Of a DNA stretch of 64,000 nucleotides, positions 35,087-58,743 are shown piece by piece. A program made the position numbers and the translations under genes. Origin of the DNA: Glandiceps talaboti. Lineage: Eukaryota > Hemichordata > Enteropneusta > Spengelidae. Position 1 is the first letter of the stretch. Each line of letters starts with the position of its first letter. Below the pieces are notes generated by a model that was given only the letters and a program-made list of their open reading frames with translations, had not been told where the DNA came from and ran no database searches. The stretch is from assembly GCF_964340395.1 (NCBI RefSeq), contig NC_135553.1:18886501-18950500 (forward strand), written 5' to 3'.

Positions 35087-38000
35087 TCATGAAGCTGCAA
35101 CCTGGGTCAGTGGTTCTTCCAAGTATTCAGCCAGTGCCTTTGCCTAGAAACATGAGAAAACAAAAATTGGCATAAGAAATATCATATATTGCATCCTCTT
35201 GCACTACAATTATAATTTATTTCGAACTTTGTTGAATGGTCGCCACAAGAGCAGTGCCCTAGTGTTAAAAAAGCAGTAGGAAACCAGGGTACCCCACAAA
35301 AACCTGCATTGTTCGGCAGGTCAAACTGAGCATCATACTTCTTACATACAGACCTGTAATCAAACCCAGCTAATGCGACGCCTGACAGGTTCAAACTCTA
35401 GGCTGTAGTGTTACATACATGTACTAACAAGATAAATGTTTGTCAAGTCTAAGTCAGTTGTGAGATAGAAAATTGCTGTTAATATTATGGTTTATAGATT
35501 ATTCTATCCTCCTTTCTGGTTTTAATTTGTAGCCATGAAAGAAATACTGTTGACAATTGCTATCACTCTTTCTATGCAAATCAACAAGGATACATTTATA
35601 TTGAAAGTGTTATGACCAGCGTGCGAAATTAACGCCGGTCCTTCGGCCCGAGACCAACAGATTTCCGTTCGGACCGACAGTTTTTCAGAATTACAACAAC
35701 TTATCGGTCCTTATGACCGACTGAAATTTGGAGTAAATAATAACTGTTATTCAAAGATATATCCAATTTCACCTACATGAATCTGATCTTGTGTTACCTA
35801 TTTTACTCTCGACATCATCTCATTCAAGTCAATCGACACAGAGCTAGCTCGCTCCGTGTTGTTGTCAATGTTGATATCATGTCTACATACATGTATGACG
35901 TAGCATACAGCATTTGCTTTATGAAATTATGTTAGCAAACACATGGATTGATGTACGTCCTGTCATGTTGTAATCAACGTAAAAACTTAGAAATGTTGCA
36001 TTTTTGTTGCCATTGTTGTATCTGGAAAATTACTGCATCATGCCAAACACGGGTTCATATAGTGGATGACACATTACAGTACAGTTACCATATCACGTTC
36101 CCACGTCAAAAAAAAATCACACTGCACTGTAAGACATGTTTAGCCATGATAGTTCTCTTCATCATGGTCAGATTTCTTATTTACACAAACAACCAGTGAC
36201 GATACTCAATACACCACGGCAGGGTATACGGGTAGGGCTTTTAAGGGGGGGGGGGGGGGTGGCCCTTCTGTACATATTTGTAAAGACCGAAGGAAGACGA
36301 AACCGCTTCGTGTCACTGTGTGGATGGAAATTGAAATAAAGCAAATACACAGTTTTCAAGAGGGATAGTTATGCGACAAAACCTTCTGCTATGATGAATT
36401 TGTGGGTCTACGTTCGCTAAGAGTTGGAAAGCTACATCAGCTGTTGCTACATACGATGAATCTGACTTTGGATTATGTGATTCAGAATTTAGTGAATCGT
36501 ACAGAGAGGAAGGAGAGGACTGTGATCTCTATATTATCTACAATCTATGGATATGTATTTCTATTGTGGAATGAATACATTCAGTCTCAGACCACTATAG
36601 TCTATAGGAACAGATTATGTGAGAATGAATATTCATAGTCTCTGGGTTCATAGTTACAAATGAAAACCTCTACTCACAGAGTCAAAAAGTACTTGCTTGT
36701 GAATCCAAAATTTACTAGTTATTTTTTTACTCTGTGAGTGGAAATTTTATGAAATAATAGTGGATAGTGAACAATTCGTTGTACTCTCTAAATTACTTTT
36801 ATATCTAAAGATATGTTGTATCATATTAAAGTTCAAAATTATTTAATCTGTAAATGGGGGGGGGGGGGGGGGGGGGGTTATTATACAGGTCGTGGACGTG
36901 AACTGCATTGAGTATGGTATGGACCAGCTGTTTTCCTTATGGACCAGCAGCATTTGCTACCTGTTGGTCCTTATGACCAGTAGTCATTTTCCCTTAAGTT
37001 CACACACTGGTTATGACATGTAACAGAGTAACACAGGAATGGTCCTACGCTATGGGACAGCTGTCAATCTTAGACAAGTCCGCTGTCTTTTACAGGACTA
37101 CTATTCAATCAAATGCCCCTTCCTCCTCAGTAATACTAAGTGGTGAAACTTGAGAGACGTTGCAGTGTGTACTGATCCCCCATCCTGTGACTATGTTGTA
37201 TAGGGGTAAAATTCAAATTCCCCTTCCCCCTCAGTACATGACATCCTTACCTTTGCTTGTAGCATACCAAATCCAACAGACTGCTTTGCATAAATACACA
37301 ACAGCAGGTTGGCTACCTTTGTAATAACGACCTTTCCTTCCTGAAATATAAACAACAATAAATTTAATTTTAAATTTACAGATAACTACATTGTCTTTTA
37401 CAATTCATCACGTAAGACATACAGAATAAGACTGACAATGACCAATCAGTAGTCATTCATACAATATTATAAGTATTTTAGAAAGCTATTTTTAATGAAG
37501 AGTGTTCAGATAAGTATCCCTACACTGAACATAGTTTTCCAAAGTCAAAATCACATAAAAACAGTCTTTTTCTCCCAATTTTCTATACAGTTGACTCAAT
37601 CGAAAGGATTCCTCATAAATCCTTTCTAAAAATGTGTATACATGTAATATGTGTGTGTATGTCTACAATAGTATTTCAAGTCAAGGAATGACATACAGAT
37701 TTGAAAACTAATTCATTACTGTATCTTTGATTTTTCTTTTCAAACCAATCTAAGTTGATGAAACTCATGATGCAATTGAAAAAGATAATTACTACACAGA
37801 GATAATCTCTCACCAAGTTTACAAGGAAAGGCCACTCCAGGAAATCAAGGCATTTTCATAAACTATGGGTTCTGGCAAGTCATTTCATGATTTTACATCA
37901 CCTACAATTACTTGTGATTTCAGGTAAACATCAAGTTGATCATGTGCATTTATAAGGTATCTTTGCTGTAGGACATTGCATCATGGGAGTCAGCAGAAAT

Positions 38001-39573
38001 AATATATTCATGGTTTCATGAACACTGAATATTCAGGACACCTAAATAGTGTCTATTCTCTTCAATGTTAAACAGCTTGTGAATATTAATTGTGCACCAT
38101 GAATATATTATTTGTACTGACTCCCATGATGTAATGGCCCATGGCAAAGATACCCTATAAAGGCACAAGATAAACTTGATGCTTCTCTGAAATCGCAAGT
38201 AATTTTAGGCAATGTAAAATCATGAAATGACTCTCCAGAACCCATAGTTTATGAAAATAGCTCTATTTCCTGGAGTGGTGTTTCCCTTTAATTTACTCTA
38301 CCTACCTCACAGTCCATCAATATAAATTCCAAATTATCCTCATTGAATGCCATTTTGCCATTTCTTTCATATGCTGCCCAAATATTACTAGCAATGGCTG
38401 CCGTTACACGGGCATCCTTGTCACCATAACCAGAATATGCCAGCAGTGAGCCCTCACCATTCAGAAGTCTATACGATAAAATATTTTGACATAAACTGTG
38501 AAGTTAGTACATTTATGAAAACATAGACTCAAGAGTTGAAATGATCTAAAGAAAACTTGTACCCAGAATTCACTAATGTGAAGACAATACTTTGTCGATA
38601 AATCATAATAAATGACTTAGTACCTACATCTTGGATATCTAAGATCTATATCTATGATTTGCACACTGGGAACTTTGATAAACCCAGTTGTCTTGTCAAC
38701 TCTCTGTCTGTTATCCACTATCAGTGTGGTGGTATGTACACAAGGTCAGGTTTACTCATGTGTTTTGCTGATATATATACACCACCCACCCCCACCCCCC
38801 CAACCAACACCACCTTTGTAGCAGCTCCATGAATCAGCAAAGCACTGTGATCAGAATACCTCAATAGCATGACTAACAGGAGTGGAGTTTGATGAATGAT
38901 TGAACCACACATAGTAGGTACAATTTAAGTATAGGGCTAGAGCCCCTGACATAAGCCATATTTGTATTTGCAACTTCATCTTTTCCAGTCACATAGCAAC
39001 TATTGTGTTTAAGCATGACATGATCCCCATGACACCTGATCTGAAAATATTCTCATCAAACTACATCGTACATGATTTTTTGTAACTACTGTAGTCAATA
39101 GGGGTATGCAGGGGGTGTATAAAATCAAACTTACAGAAAAGAAATGACAGAAATTTGAGAAAAGAAACAAGAAATTGCAATACAGTAGAATTTGAACATA
39201 AATGAATAGGGGAGGGAAAGAGGAAAGGTTGGGGAAAAGAGGTGGAGAAGACATGTTCTAAAAAAGGTGTAAGATACACAACTAGTGCCACTACACAGCG
39301 GTGTGGCCTGAATTTTGAAAATTTTTATTGTTAAAGTACAGTGTATATGTAACATGTATGTATTAGGGGAGATTAATACATCGATGCGTGTACTAGTACT
39401 ACTGGTATTTTTAGTAATGTAGTTGTAATTGAGCACCATGCAACAACTTCAGCAAGTTTCGATTGTGTATAAACGAAGCTAAACACCATAAACATATTTA
39501 CTTACAATGTACTCTGAACGCCTCCTGTGTTGGCTTGACTCAATACCTGGGTAAGAGCTTTCGGTTTTAGCAT
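35087..39573 (-). CDS. LAMTOR2: LAMTOR2 (p14/ROBLD3), Ragulator roadblock subunit
   Basis: A roadblock/LC7-fold subunit of the lysosomal Ragulator (LAMTOR) complex, which anchors Rag GTPases and MAPK/mTORC1 signalling on late endosomes. Four exons on the minus strand: 39506-39573, 38306-38468, 37251-37340, 35087-35143. Together they give 378 bases, or 125 residues, exactly the length of the vertebrate protein. Recognisable blocks are [18 protein letters not shown] at the start, [64 protein letters not shown], and the ending [12 protein letters not shown]. The start matches the family N-terminus. The gene is head to head with ECD and convergent with the DDX5-like gene. Intron 2, between exons 2 and 3, carries a foldback element. 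A second foldback element begins 68 bases upstream of the start codon. Confidence 0.97.
35618..37013. repeat. Possible interspersed element in LAMTOR2 intron 3
   Basis: Near the left border there is CCAGCGTGCGAAATTAACGCC followed by CGGTCC/CCGA-type short repeats. Near the right border, GGTCCTTATGACCAGTAG and TTAAGTTCACACACTGG form a loosely inverted counterpart. Between them are G homopolymers (36245-36260, 36856-36878) and no recognisable coding sequence. Borders are tentative. Confidence 0.3.
37823..38288. mobile_element. Foldback element, family copy 2, LAMTOR2 intron 2
   Basis: About 466 bases with arms of about 200 bases that pair almost throughout. Ends: CCACTCCAGGAAATCAAGGC and CTCTATTTCCTGGAGTGG. 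The GGTATCTTTGCTGTAGGACA stretch has its inverse in the other arm. It ends only 17 bases from LAMTOR2 exon 2 (38306), next to the splice donor of that exon. Confidence 0.88.
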
Positions 39574-40678
39574 ATTGAAAAGTGTTTTCTCTTTTCTAAC
39601 CTCACACCTTAGTTGACTGGAGGAAGTGCCGTGTGACTCACGAGTGTGAAGCTACCATCATATTCATATTCATCTTCACTTTCAAAAGTTGACCTCTAGC
39701 TCAATGTGAATATGATGATAGCTTCACACGTTCATCATCAGATTCGAAGTCTTCCGAATGGGTACGAACACGCGTTCGGTAAATCACATATCCTTCATTG
39801 GCAGGTTGAAATCGTGGATTTGCATACTTTCTTCTTATTTTTGCCAGAGTATCCAATTTGCACCATGAATTATTGTTGTCATGGACCATAATTTTTACAA
39901 TCGATTGCGTTGACCCTCCCCGATCAAGGGAACTACATACATTGTGATAATTGTGGTCTTGACAACACTATTTTGTGTAAATTTCACCAGTGTAAGTGTT
40001 AAGTAGGGTTTCAAAGATAGCGACACTGTGGGAAATCAAAACACACCCAGCCAAGCCGTATTTTATTACATTACTCATACATGTTTTTTGTACACCCAAA
40101 TATTGATATTTCATTTTCAAAGATATGGGAAAGGCATACTAAACATCCAAATTAGTTTTTTATATGACAACAATAATTCATGGTGCAAATTGGATACTCT
40201 GGCAAATCCACGTAAATCAAGTGAAAAGTAACTACAATCACATGATTTCAACCTGCCAATGAAGGATTTGTGTGATTTGCCGCGGCCCGAACGCTTGTTC
40301 GTACCCATTCGGAAGACTTCGAATCTGATGATGAACGTGTGAAGCTATCATCATATTCACATTGAGCTAGAGGTCAACTTTTGAAAGTGAATATGAATAT
40401 GAATATGATGGTAGCTTCACACTCGTGTGTGACTCAGTAACCCGTGACCTGCGGTGACCTTCAAGTATTTACTCTAGAGCATGATGGGAAATACTCGTAT
40501 CTTTAGATCTTTCTCTCCCCATTCGTTGTTTTGATATCTGGATCCTCAAAGTTGTTCTGTGTCAATTTATTTATTAATAATTTTTAATGTAAATATGAAA
40601 TACTTACCTTGAGATCCAATTACAGAATTGGCTTTGAAAAAGGAATAAATTAAAGGTCATGACCTCGGGAAGTAAAAC
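39574..40678. promoter_or_regulatory. Shared head-to-head promoter interval of LAMTOR2 and ECD
   Basis: The two start codons point away from each other about 1.1 kb apart, so both promoters should lie here. Most of the interval is a foldback element (39641-40425). The non-element sequence is only about 65 bases on the LAMTOR2 side and about 240 bases on the ECD side. Without the insert the two start codons would be roughly 320 bases apart, a typical bidirectional spacing. No TATA box was recognised. Confidence 0.55.
39641..40425. mobile_element. Long-arm foldback transposon with nested terminal hairpins
   Basis: Arms of about 240-260 bases (39641-39882 and 40164-40425) are inverted copies of each other around a spacer of about 280 bases. 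The ends read CGAGTGTGAAGCTACC and GGTAGCTTCACACTCG. Within each arm the first ~85 bases are again an inverted repeat (GTGTGAAGCTACCATC to GATGATAGCTTCACAC), so each end can fold by itself. TGTGACTCA occurs on both sides (39632-39640 and 40428-40436), as expected of a target-site duplication of 7-9 bases. The exact border is uncertain by two bases. No transposase is encoded. Long TIRs and a 9-base duplication would suit a non-autonomous Mutator-like element. Confidence 0.8.
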
Positions 40679-52772
<12,094 letters not shown>

Positions 52773-52917
52773 AATTCATGAGTTGTGTTCACAGTATTTA
52801 CAGTTTTATAAAGTTTTATACAGTTTACATTACATGTTAGAAGAGGTTCATTGTATAAATACAAAGTTGTTTGTATTCATTACTTGTTTCTTTGACTCTC
52901 TGTTATTTGTTTAACAG

Positions 52918-53160
52918 AGTTGTTATTATACTGACTTATAATACGACAGAACCCCATAACACGTGACTGCTCATGTGGCGTACTCAGGGCATTGGCACGA
53001 GTGCTTGCAGTGTTCTCTGTGGCCATACTTTCATGAACGTAGCATGTGAAATGCAGCAGAATACACCACAAGTACACGTGCAAATATTCCTGAGTACCCA
53101 CACTTGCACTCATGTGTCTGTCATGGGGTTCTGTTATTATTACATATTGTTATAATATAT
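52918..53160. mobile_element. Foldback element after ECD
   Basis: The left side TTATAATACGACAGAACCCC and the right side GGGGTTCTGTTATTATTA are inverted copies. A CCTGAGTAC stretch pairs with GTACTCAGG further inside. Relatives lie at 47.2 kb (partial) and about 0.5 kb (partial). It begins about 145 bases after the ECD stop, so it is probably in or near the 3' UTR. Confidence 0.65.
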
Positions 53161-53420
53161 GAAATGGCAAATTTTCATAAAAATCATGCTGTGTAATCAC
53201 ATGATTTCACATACAAATTTTGCATGCAGGTATGTAGTAATAATAGATTTTGGTATGTTTTGTTCAATGAGTTTTTTGGGCAATGGTTCAGTTATCAAAG
53301 TCATTGTTACTATAAAAATGTAATATTATTTTACCTGTTAATGCATAGATCTTGGAGGGGAAAGATCTATGGTTAGTGTAAGAATCACTTCCAAAACAAA
53401 ACATGGGCAGAGTAATTTTT

Positions 53421-53792
53421 TAGTCCAGTCTAGTGTTATGATTTACACTACGTTATCTTCACACATTACGTCTAGTCAAAGTCGTTTTGCTAGCACAGAT
53501 ATCTGTGCTATCCCCAACAGTGCTCATGTAAACATGATGACATTATCGCGTCTCCACATGATTTTAGTTTAGTACAGCTGTACCAATTAAATATTAATGA
53601 GCAATTGTCTGACGGAAGTAAACCAATTACAACTGCCTTTCAATTTGTGATGGATTAATGACATGCACCATTTACCCTTCACCCAGCATTGGGTTTATCC
53701 AGATTACACGTAAAATGTTTGACTTTGACTAGACATAATGTGTGAAGATAACGTAGTGTCAATTGTAAAACAGTCGTATTGGAACTAGACTA
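53421..53792. mobile_element. TIR element of about 370 bp with 10-bp target duplication
   Basis: The inverted ends include ACACTACGTTATCTTCACAC on the left and GTGTGAAGATAACGTAGTGT on the right. The outer ends begin TAGTC and end GACTA. AGTAATTTTT occurs directly outside both ends (53411-53420 and 53793-53802). There is no coding capacity. A 9-10-base duplication suggests Mutator-like mobilisation. Confidence 0.8.
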
Positions 53793-54389
53793 AGTAATTT
53801 TTAGCACAACTGAACTTCTCAATACCACCCCCATAGCAACAGCCAAATGATGGTGTATATCACCAAGATACAACAGGGATGGTTAGGCAAGTGGAGAAAC
53901 TTATAAACGATTAATGCAAATATGTATAGCAATAAGACCCTGCCCATAGCAACAGCCAAATGATGGCATATAGGGCTGGATAGGCAACCAGATTAAAAAA
54001 AAACTGTACAGCTGTGCTACAATGCCATTGGTGCTATTTTTTCCACTCACACGAAGCATGGATGATGGGCTACCATTGTTAAATAAATCATGTTGTGTTA
54101 TTGGAATAATATGTTCTTGTAATGACTAAGGGTTCATATTACTTACTAGTAACGTATTCATACGTAATAAGAACACTTGGTCTTGTCGTAAGTATTATTA
54201 GAACCCTTGGTTGAGGTACAAGAACATATTATTAATATTACTATGTTTTACCGACTTGATGAACGTGTCTAAGGATGTAGTGTTATGATGATGATATAAA
54301 CAGTAACTGTTATTACTTTTGTCTCTCCATACTACCTGTCTAACTATTTTTCGTTAATAAAGACATCAATATTTTTCACAGATTGTCAG

Positions 54390-54395
54390 TTTATT
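54390..54395 (-). terminator. AATAAA polyadenylation signal of the minus-strand gene
   Basis: TTTATT on the + strand reads AATAAA on the minus strand. It lies about 200 bases after the TAA stop at 54596. Confidence 0.4.
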
Positions 54396-54595
54396 ACAAT
54401 TCACTTGTATGATCAATCTGCCATTTCTATACTTGGATAAATTTCTCCAAATCGAGCTAGAGAAATCCTTCAAAGCCACAGGGCAGGTTTGGTTCAATGT
54501 CCGTACATGAGATGTTAGTGATTGTGGTCATAGATTTTAACAAGCGATATACTTGTTTTGGTTCAAAGTCAGTATGTGGGCTGTTAAGTGATCTA

Positions 54596-57500
54596 TTAAT
54601 AGTGCGTGAGATGTTGGTGATAGTAGGCGTGAGTGTTGCCTAGAGGTATTCTATTGATAGTGAAAGTAGTATTTGTTTTATAACCTCTGGTTGTTGTTAC
54701 TTGTTCCTTACGTATCACAAAATCTAAGGTGGCTTGCAGACATTGCTCTTTGAAGTCTGGGGGTAGACGATTCGTGAAGAAATCTCTCTTATTATCAGAT
54801 ATTACTTCATCTTGGGGCACTTCCTCTATGTTGGTACCCTGCTCTTGAGCAATCTTCCTCCTCATGTAGATAGCTAGTGGTGTATTCTTGGGTTCTGGAG
54901 GTTCTTGTTTCTGTTTCTTCAGTCTTCTCCTTCTTGTAAGTTTTGACTGTGGCTTTGGCTTGCTAGCAAAAGTAAAAGACACGTGTTTCTGTCTTCTTAG
55001 TGCTTGGAGTCTTTCTTTCCGCTTCTGGACCATCAATTCAGAGCTGTATGATATGTTCAGCATATCTTCTTGAAGTTTACCCCTTGTTGTTCGGAACTTT
55101 GTGATAGCTTGTAGTATCACGTTCTCTGTTAAGTTACCAGAGCCCAATATGGTCTGTGCATCTGCTAACTCCTTCGTGCTGATTGGGTCACTGTCGAGTT
55201 TCTTGGCATCACCACTTGGCTCTCCAGTATTCTCTACTTTAATTGTCGGCCCTTCTGGGTTTTCCTCTTGTTGGTCACCACTTGAATTGTCTTGGTCTTC
55301 ATCTTCATCTTCATCTTGATCTTCATCAGGTGCTTCTGAAAGATCTGCATGTGATGATAAAGATTCTGCTATAATGTGGCTCTCTAGAACTGTCTCATCT
55401 TCATCTTTGTCTTCAGCATTGTCATTGTCATCGTCTTTGTTAATTTCAGTGTCATCTGTCACTTGTTCAGAACTTTGTACTTTCTCACATTCCTCTTCAA
55501 CTTCCTCCACGTCTGTAAGTTTCGTGGGGACCTCATCATCCGATGTCTTCTCCACCGTTTTATCATCTTCCGATGTCTTCTCCTCCGTTGCATCGTCTCT
55601 CGATTGTTGAGTGCCTTCTTCATCGGCTGCCATTTCTAATGATGCTGTTTCGAGGAGCTGCAGACCCCTTTCGATTTCTTCAAGTTTAGCCATGAGTCTG
55701 TCATGTGCTTGTTTCTCAACCGCCTTGTGTAGTCGAGTAAAGCTAACATTTTTGGCGAGTTTCAGGAATCCAAAAGTTTGTGGTACATCAGCGCCCTTTT
55801 CTGTTATTACCTCCGATTTCACAGGTTCCTGTGAGACCTTTTGTAGTGAAAGTTCTTCTTCCTGGGAAAGCTTTGTTGACTCTTTCGTAACAGCAGGAGT
55901 TCGTTCTCGTTTCTGGATCATAGGGTTGAGTGTCTCTGAGCGTAGCCATATGCGAGCTCTCTTTCGAGTCTTCAAAATTCCATACGTTTTTACATCTCTG
56001 TTCGACATCATCAAATGGCACATATCCTGATATTGTCGTGGAATCGCAGCTCCCCGAAGAAATGGAAGTTTGCATACTTTCCTCGCGTGCTTTTTAGTTT
56101 TAGATTTCCCCGGTATGTTAGAAGGTAAGTAGTTTGATTTTTGATCTTTCGGCGAAATCCTAATATATGGAAAGCGGGTGTAAGTTTTCTGTAACATCAC
56201 CAATGCCCGCTTCGTCGGACCATAGTATGTAAATGTTATTTTGATAGATTCATTCTGAAATGGAAAAAAATGAAAAAAAGGATGTGACATGATACAGTTA
56301 TGATATGGCAGCATGAGACGTGACACGATACTTCGTGTTACGCACGCGCACTGACTTGTTCTTCAAGAGTTGTCGTTAGCTTATTTCGGGGTTTTTTTGT
56401 CAACTTGGAGGTTGTTATAAAAAATTAAATTATAATCAGAATACATGGGTCGAAATAGGTCATATGTGAAGTTGCATAACATTTCCCTTATTAATTACTA
56501 TGAATGAAAAGAACTTGTGGAAAATGCTACTAGTCAGGTTCATGATTACAGAGCATAGTTTCAGAGTGTTAAAGTTATGTTGAGTGTGAAAACGTTTACT
56601 TTGCAATGATGTTTTCTATTAATTACCACTACTAGAAAGCACAAAAAGTGAAGACATCACGATGGGGTGTAATTTATGTGATATTCGGTAGTCATGGTGA
56701 TTTTTTTTTTTGGGGGGGTGGGGGTGGGGTTGGTTAACTTCGGTTTAACACGTGACAATGACATGGCATACCTCGTTTACATCAGCATTACACTGTTTCT
56801 TCTTCATGACAACCGTGGACGTATTATGTACATAAACACTTGTCTTGTATTGGTAAAGAAGTCCAAATTCTACCAGGTAGTAGAACGCCTCCATCATTCG
56901 TGACATCAAGGCCCCATCGTTCACTCTTAATGAACTGTAATCATACCAGTCGCCAGAGTACACATACCGCCAAAACGTACCTGTGGGTGAGGAAGGAGCG
57001 ACATAGAGAGACAGAAACACAGACATGGAGGTAGACAGACAAAGGCATGCACACAGAGACAGAGGGGAAGGGAAGAGAGAAACGATCAGACATACGTCAT
57101 ACGGACTGACAATGTTAGACGCAATTTTGCGCCCGATTAGGCTAATCATATCAAACCGCGAAAGTTTTTTCTCAACTTCATAGCGGAGGGGTATCCACAA
57201 CTCAAATAGAATTGGTCCAAAATCTTCACTTTCAATTACATACACGAATTGTAGTATAACTGTATCATGTCGTGAGAACCCGAAAGCCCCTTCATTTTTT
57301 AATTGACTTTTTGTTCCTAGATAGCTAATATAAATTCATTATACCTCAAAAAATATTTTAAAAGTTTTGCACCTAAATAACTTCAAATGGGTGACCATAT
57401 TTATCACTGTTACTTAGTGTTAGGTACACACACGTGTGAAAGACTGGGGCTTTTTTTAATATCTAAATTCTTATGGATGCCTCGTGTTTCCCATACTTCA

Positions 57501-57795
57501 ATAATCCATACGTTTTCTATTGCTCACCTTCATGAAGCACTGTTGATATTGGCGAACTGCGGTTTTCACCATATTGTTCTCGGTAAACATCCGATTCGTG
57601 GTAGCTACTCCTTTCGTACTTTTCTCCTGCCAACCGCTTAAGTTCAGTTTCTAAATCGACATTTCTCTGAAGTTGGGGGTTTAAATCAAACCGCACCCGT
57701 TTCTTTCTGTTGGCTAAATGCACTGGTACTTTGCTGTACGGGATGGAGATCGGTTCATGCAGTTTAAAACAACTTCGAGTTCGTGTCCCAGCCAT
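54596..57795 (-). CDS. Unrecognised 711-residue protein with acidic centre
   Basis: Three exons on the minus strand: 57528-57795, 56772-56980, 54596-56254. Borders are GT-AG and phases agree, giving 711 residues. I do not recognise the family. Exon 1 encodes a basic segment (RKKRVRFDLNP). Exon 2 is compact and aromatic (TFWRYVYSGDWYDYSSLR, then MMEAFYYLVEFGLLYQY) and looks like a folded domain. Exon 3 begins with NESIKITFTYYGPTKRALVM. It continues through a basic stretch (GILKTRKRARIW), a probable helix (KAVEKQAHDRLMAKLEEIER), about 130 residues rich in Asp/Glu/Ser/Thr, a second helical part, and a Lys/Arg-rich segment (SKLTRRRRLKKQKQEPPEPK) followed by LAIYMRRKIAQEQG. No signal peptide or membrane span is evident. 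The start is the ATG giving MAGTRTRSCF. An in-frame ATG lies upstream at 57879. Acidic and basic blocks suggest a nuclear or cytoskeletal protein, which is only an inference. Confidence 0.8.
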
Positions 57796-58366
57796 TATTG
57801 ATAAGACCCATAGAATGAATTCATGGCTTAGTGATGACGTCACAATGTACTCTCGACCGGGGAAGATTGGAACGAACACTGAGCGATCACTGTCATGGTG
57901 ACGGAATAAGTGACTGAATATTCTCCATCAAATTATTTGCCGTATTTGAAGTCTTTATTTATTTTTACGGGGAACTTTCTCGTCTTTGTTGTATTGTATT
58001 ACTTTCTATCGCGTACAACACAAGTTTGTCGGTATCGAATCTACTTCGAAATGCATTCTTCTCTGATTTTCTCTCATTGCGCGTATTTAGAATATTAAAT
58101 TTGACCAGTGATGAAGTGTTCGAACACGTCACCCTTGACAAACAAAAATTGCTTAAAATCAATACGTATTGCTAATGTACTCTCGATCTGAAAACACACA
58201 TGAAGTTGAAATGTGTATAACCATAGACCCTAGACTACACCTGTATGGTCTTTGGTGTAGCTTATCTGTAGATTGATGGCGTTCGAAAACATCATTGTAG
58301 AGTAGCAGATGACAACACTTGAATTATTGGCATTCGGTTCCAATTCGATGGTATGCTATCCGCTTT

Positions 58367-58743
58367 ACAACTGGTGACATCAGACCATGGACGAACTGAA
58401 CCTGTACAAACAAGGAAAGTAAACAAATGAATTGGATTAATAACACTTGGCACAGTAGGTTGGAACAGCATGCAGAGACATTATTACACACCATGGTTTG
58501 ATAAGAACAGTTTTATGGCCTCTTTATGTGTGCATGAAATGCCAAGGGGACTTCTGATTTGTGCGTGAATGTGAACTATTATGTAAAGAGGCCATGCATA
58601 CAACTGTTCTTATCAAATGGTGGAATGTAATATAAGTCTCTGTATTTCCAAAAGGCTGTGTCAAGTGTTATTAATCCAATTCTGTTTAGTTTCCCTGTTT
58701 GTAACAGTTTCCGTTCAGCCACGGTCTGATGTCGGCAGTTGTA
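58367..58743. mobile_element. Complete foldback element of about 377 bp
   Basis: It starts ACAACTGGTGACATCAGACC and ends GGTCTGATGTCGGCAGTTGT, and the arms pair over most of their length (about 150 bases each). Inner landmarks include GAATTGGATTAATAACACTT and its inverse AGTGTTATTAATCCAATTCT, then TTGATAAGAACAGTT and its inverse. Partial copies lie at 44.45 and 19.19 kb. No coding capacity. Confidence 0.85.

Larger units (their letters stand above)
52773..54595. other. Convergent 3' flank between ECD and the minus-strand gene
   Basis: It holds the ECD 3' UTR, a palindromic repeat (52.92-53.16 kb), a TIR element with target duplication (53.42-53.79 kb) and the 3' UTR of the minus-strand gene. 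A + strand AATAAA lies at 54356-54361 and a - strand one at 54390-54395. No gene was seen. Confidence 0.5.

Noticed and set aside
55374-56030. Ser-rich + strand open frames of up to 139 codons
   Set aside because: They are antisense shadows of the acidic and Lys-rich coding exon of the minus-strand gene.
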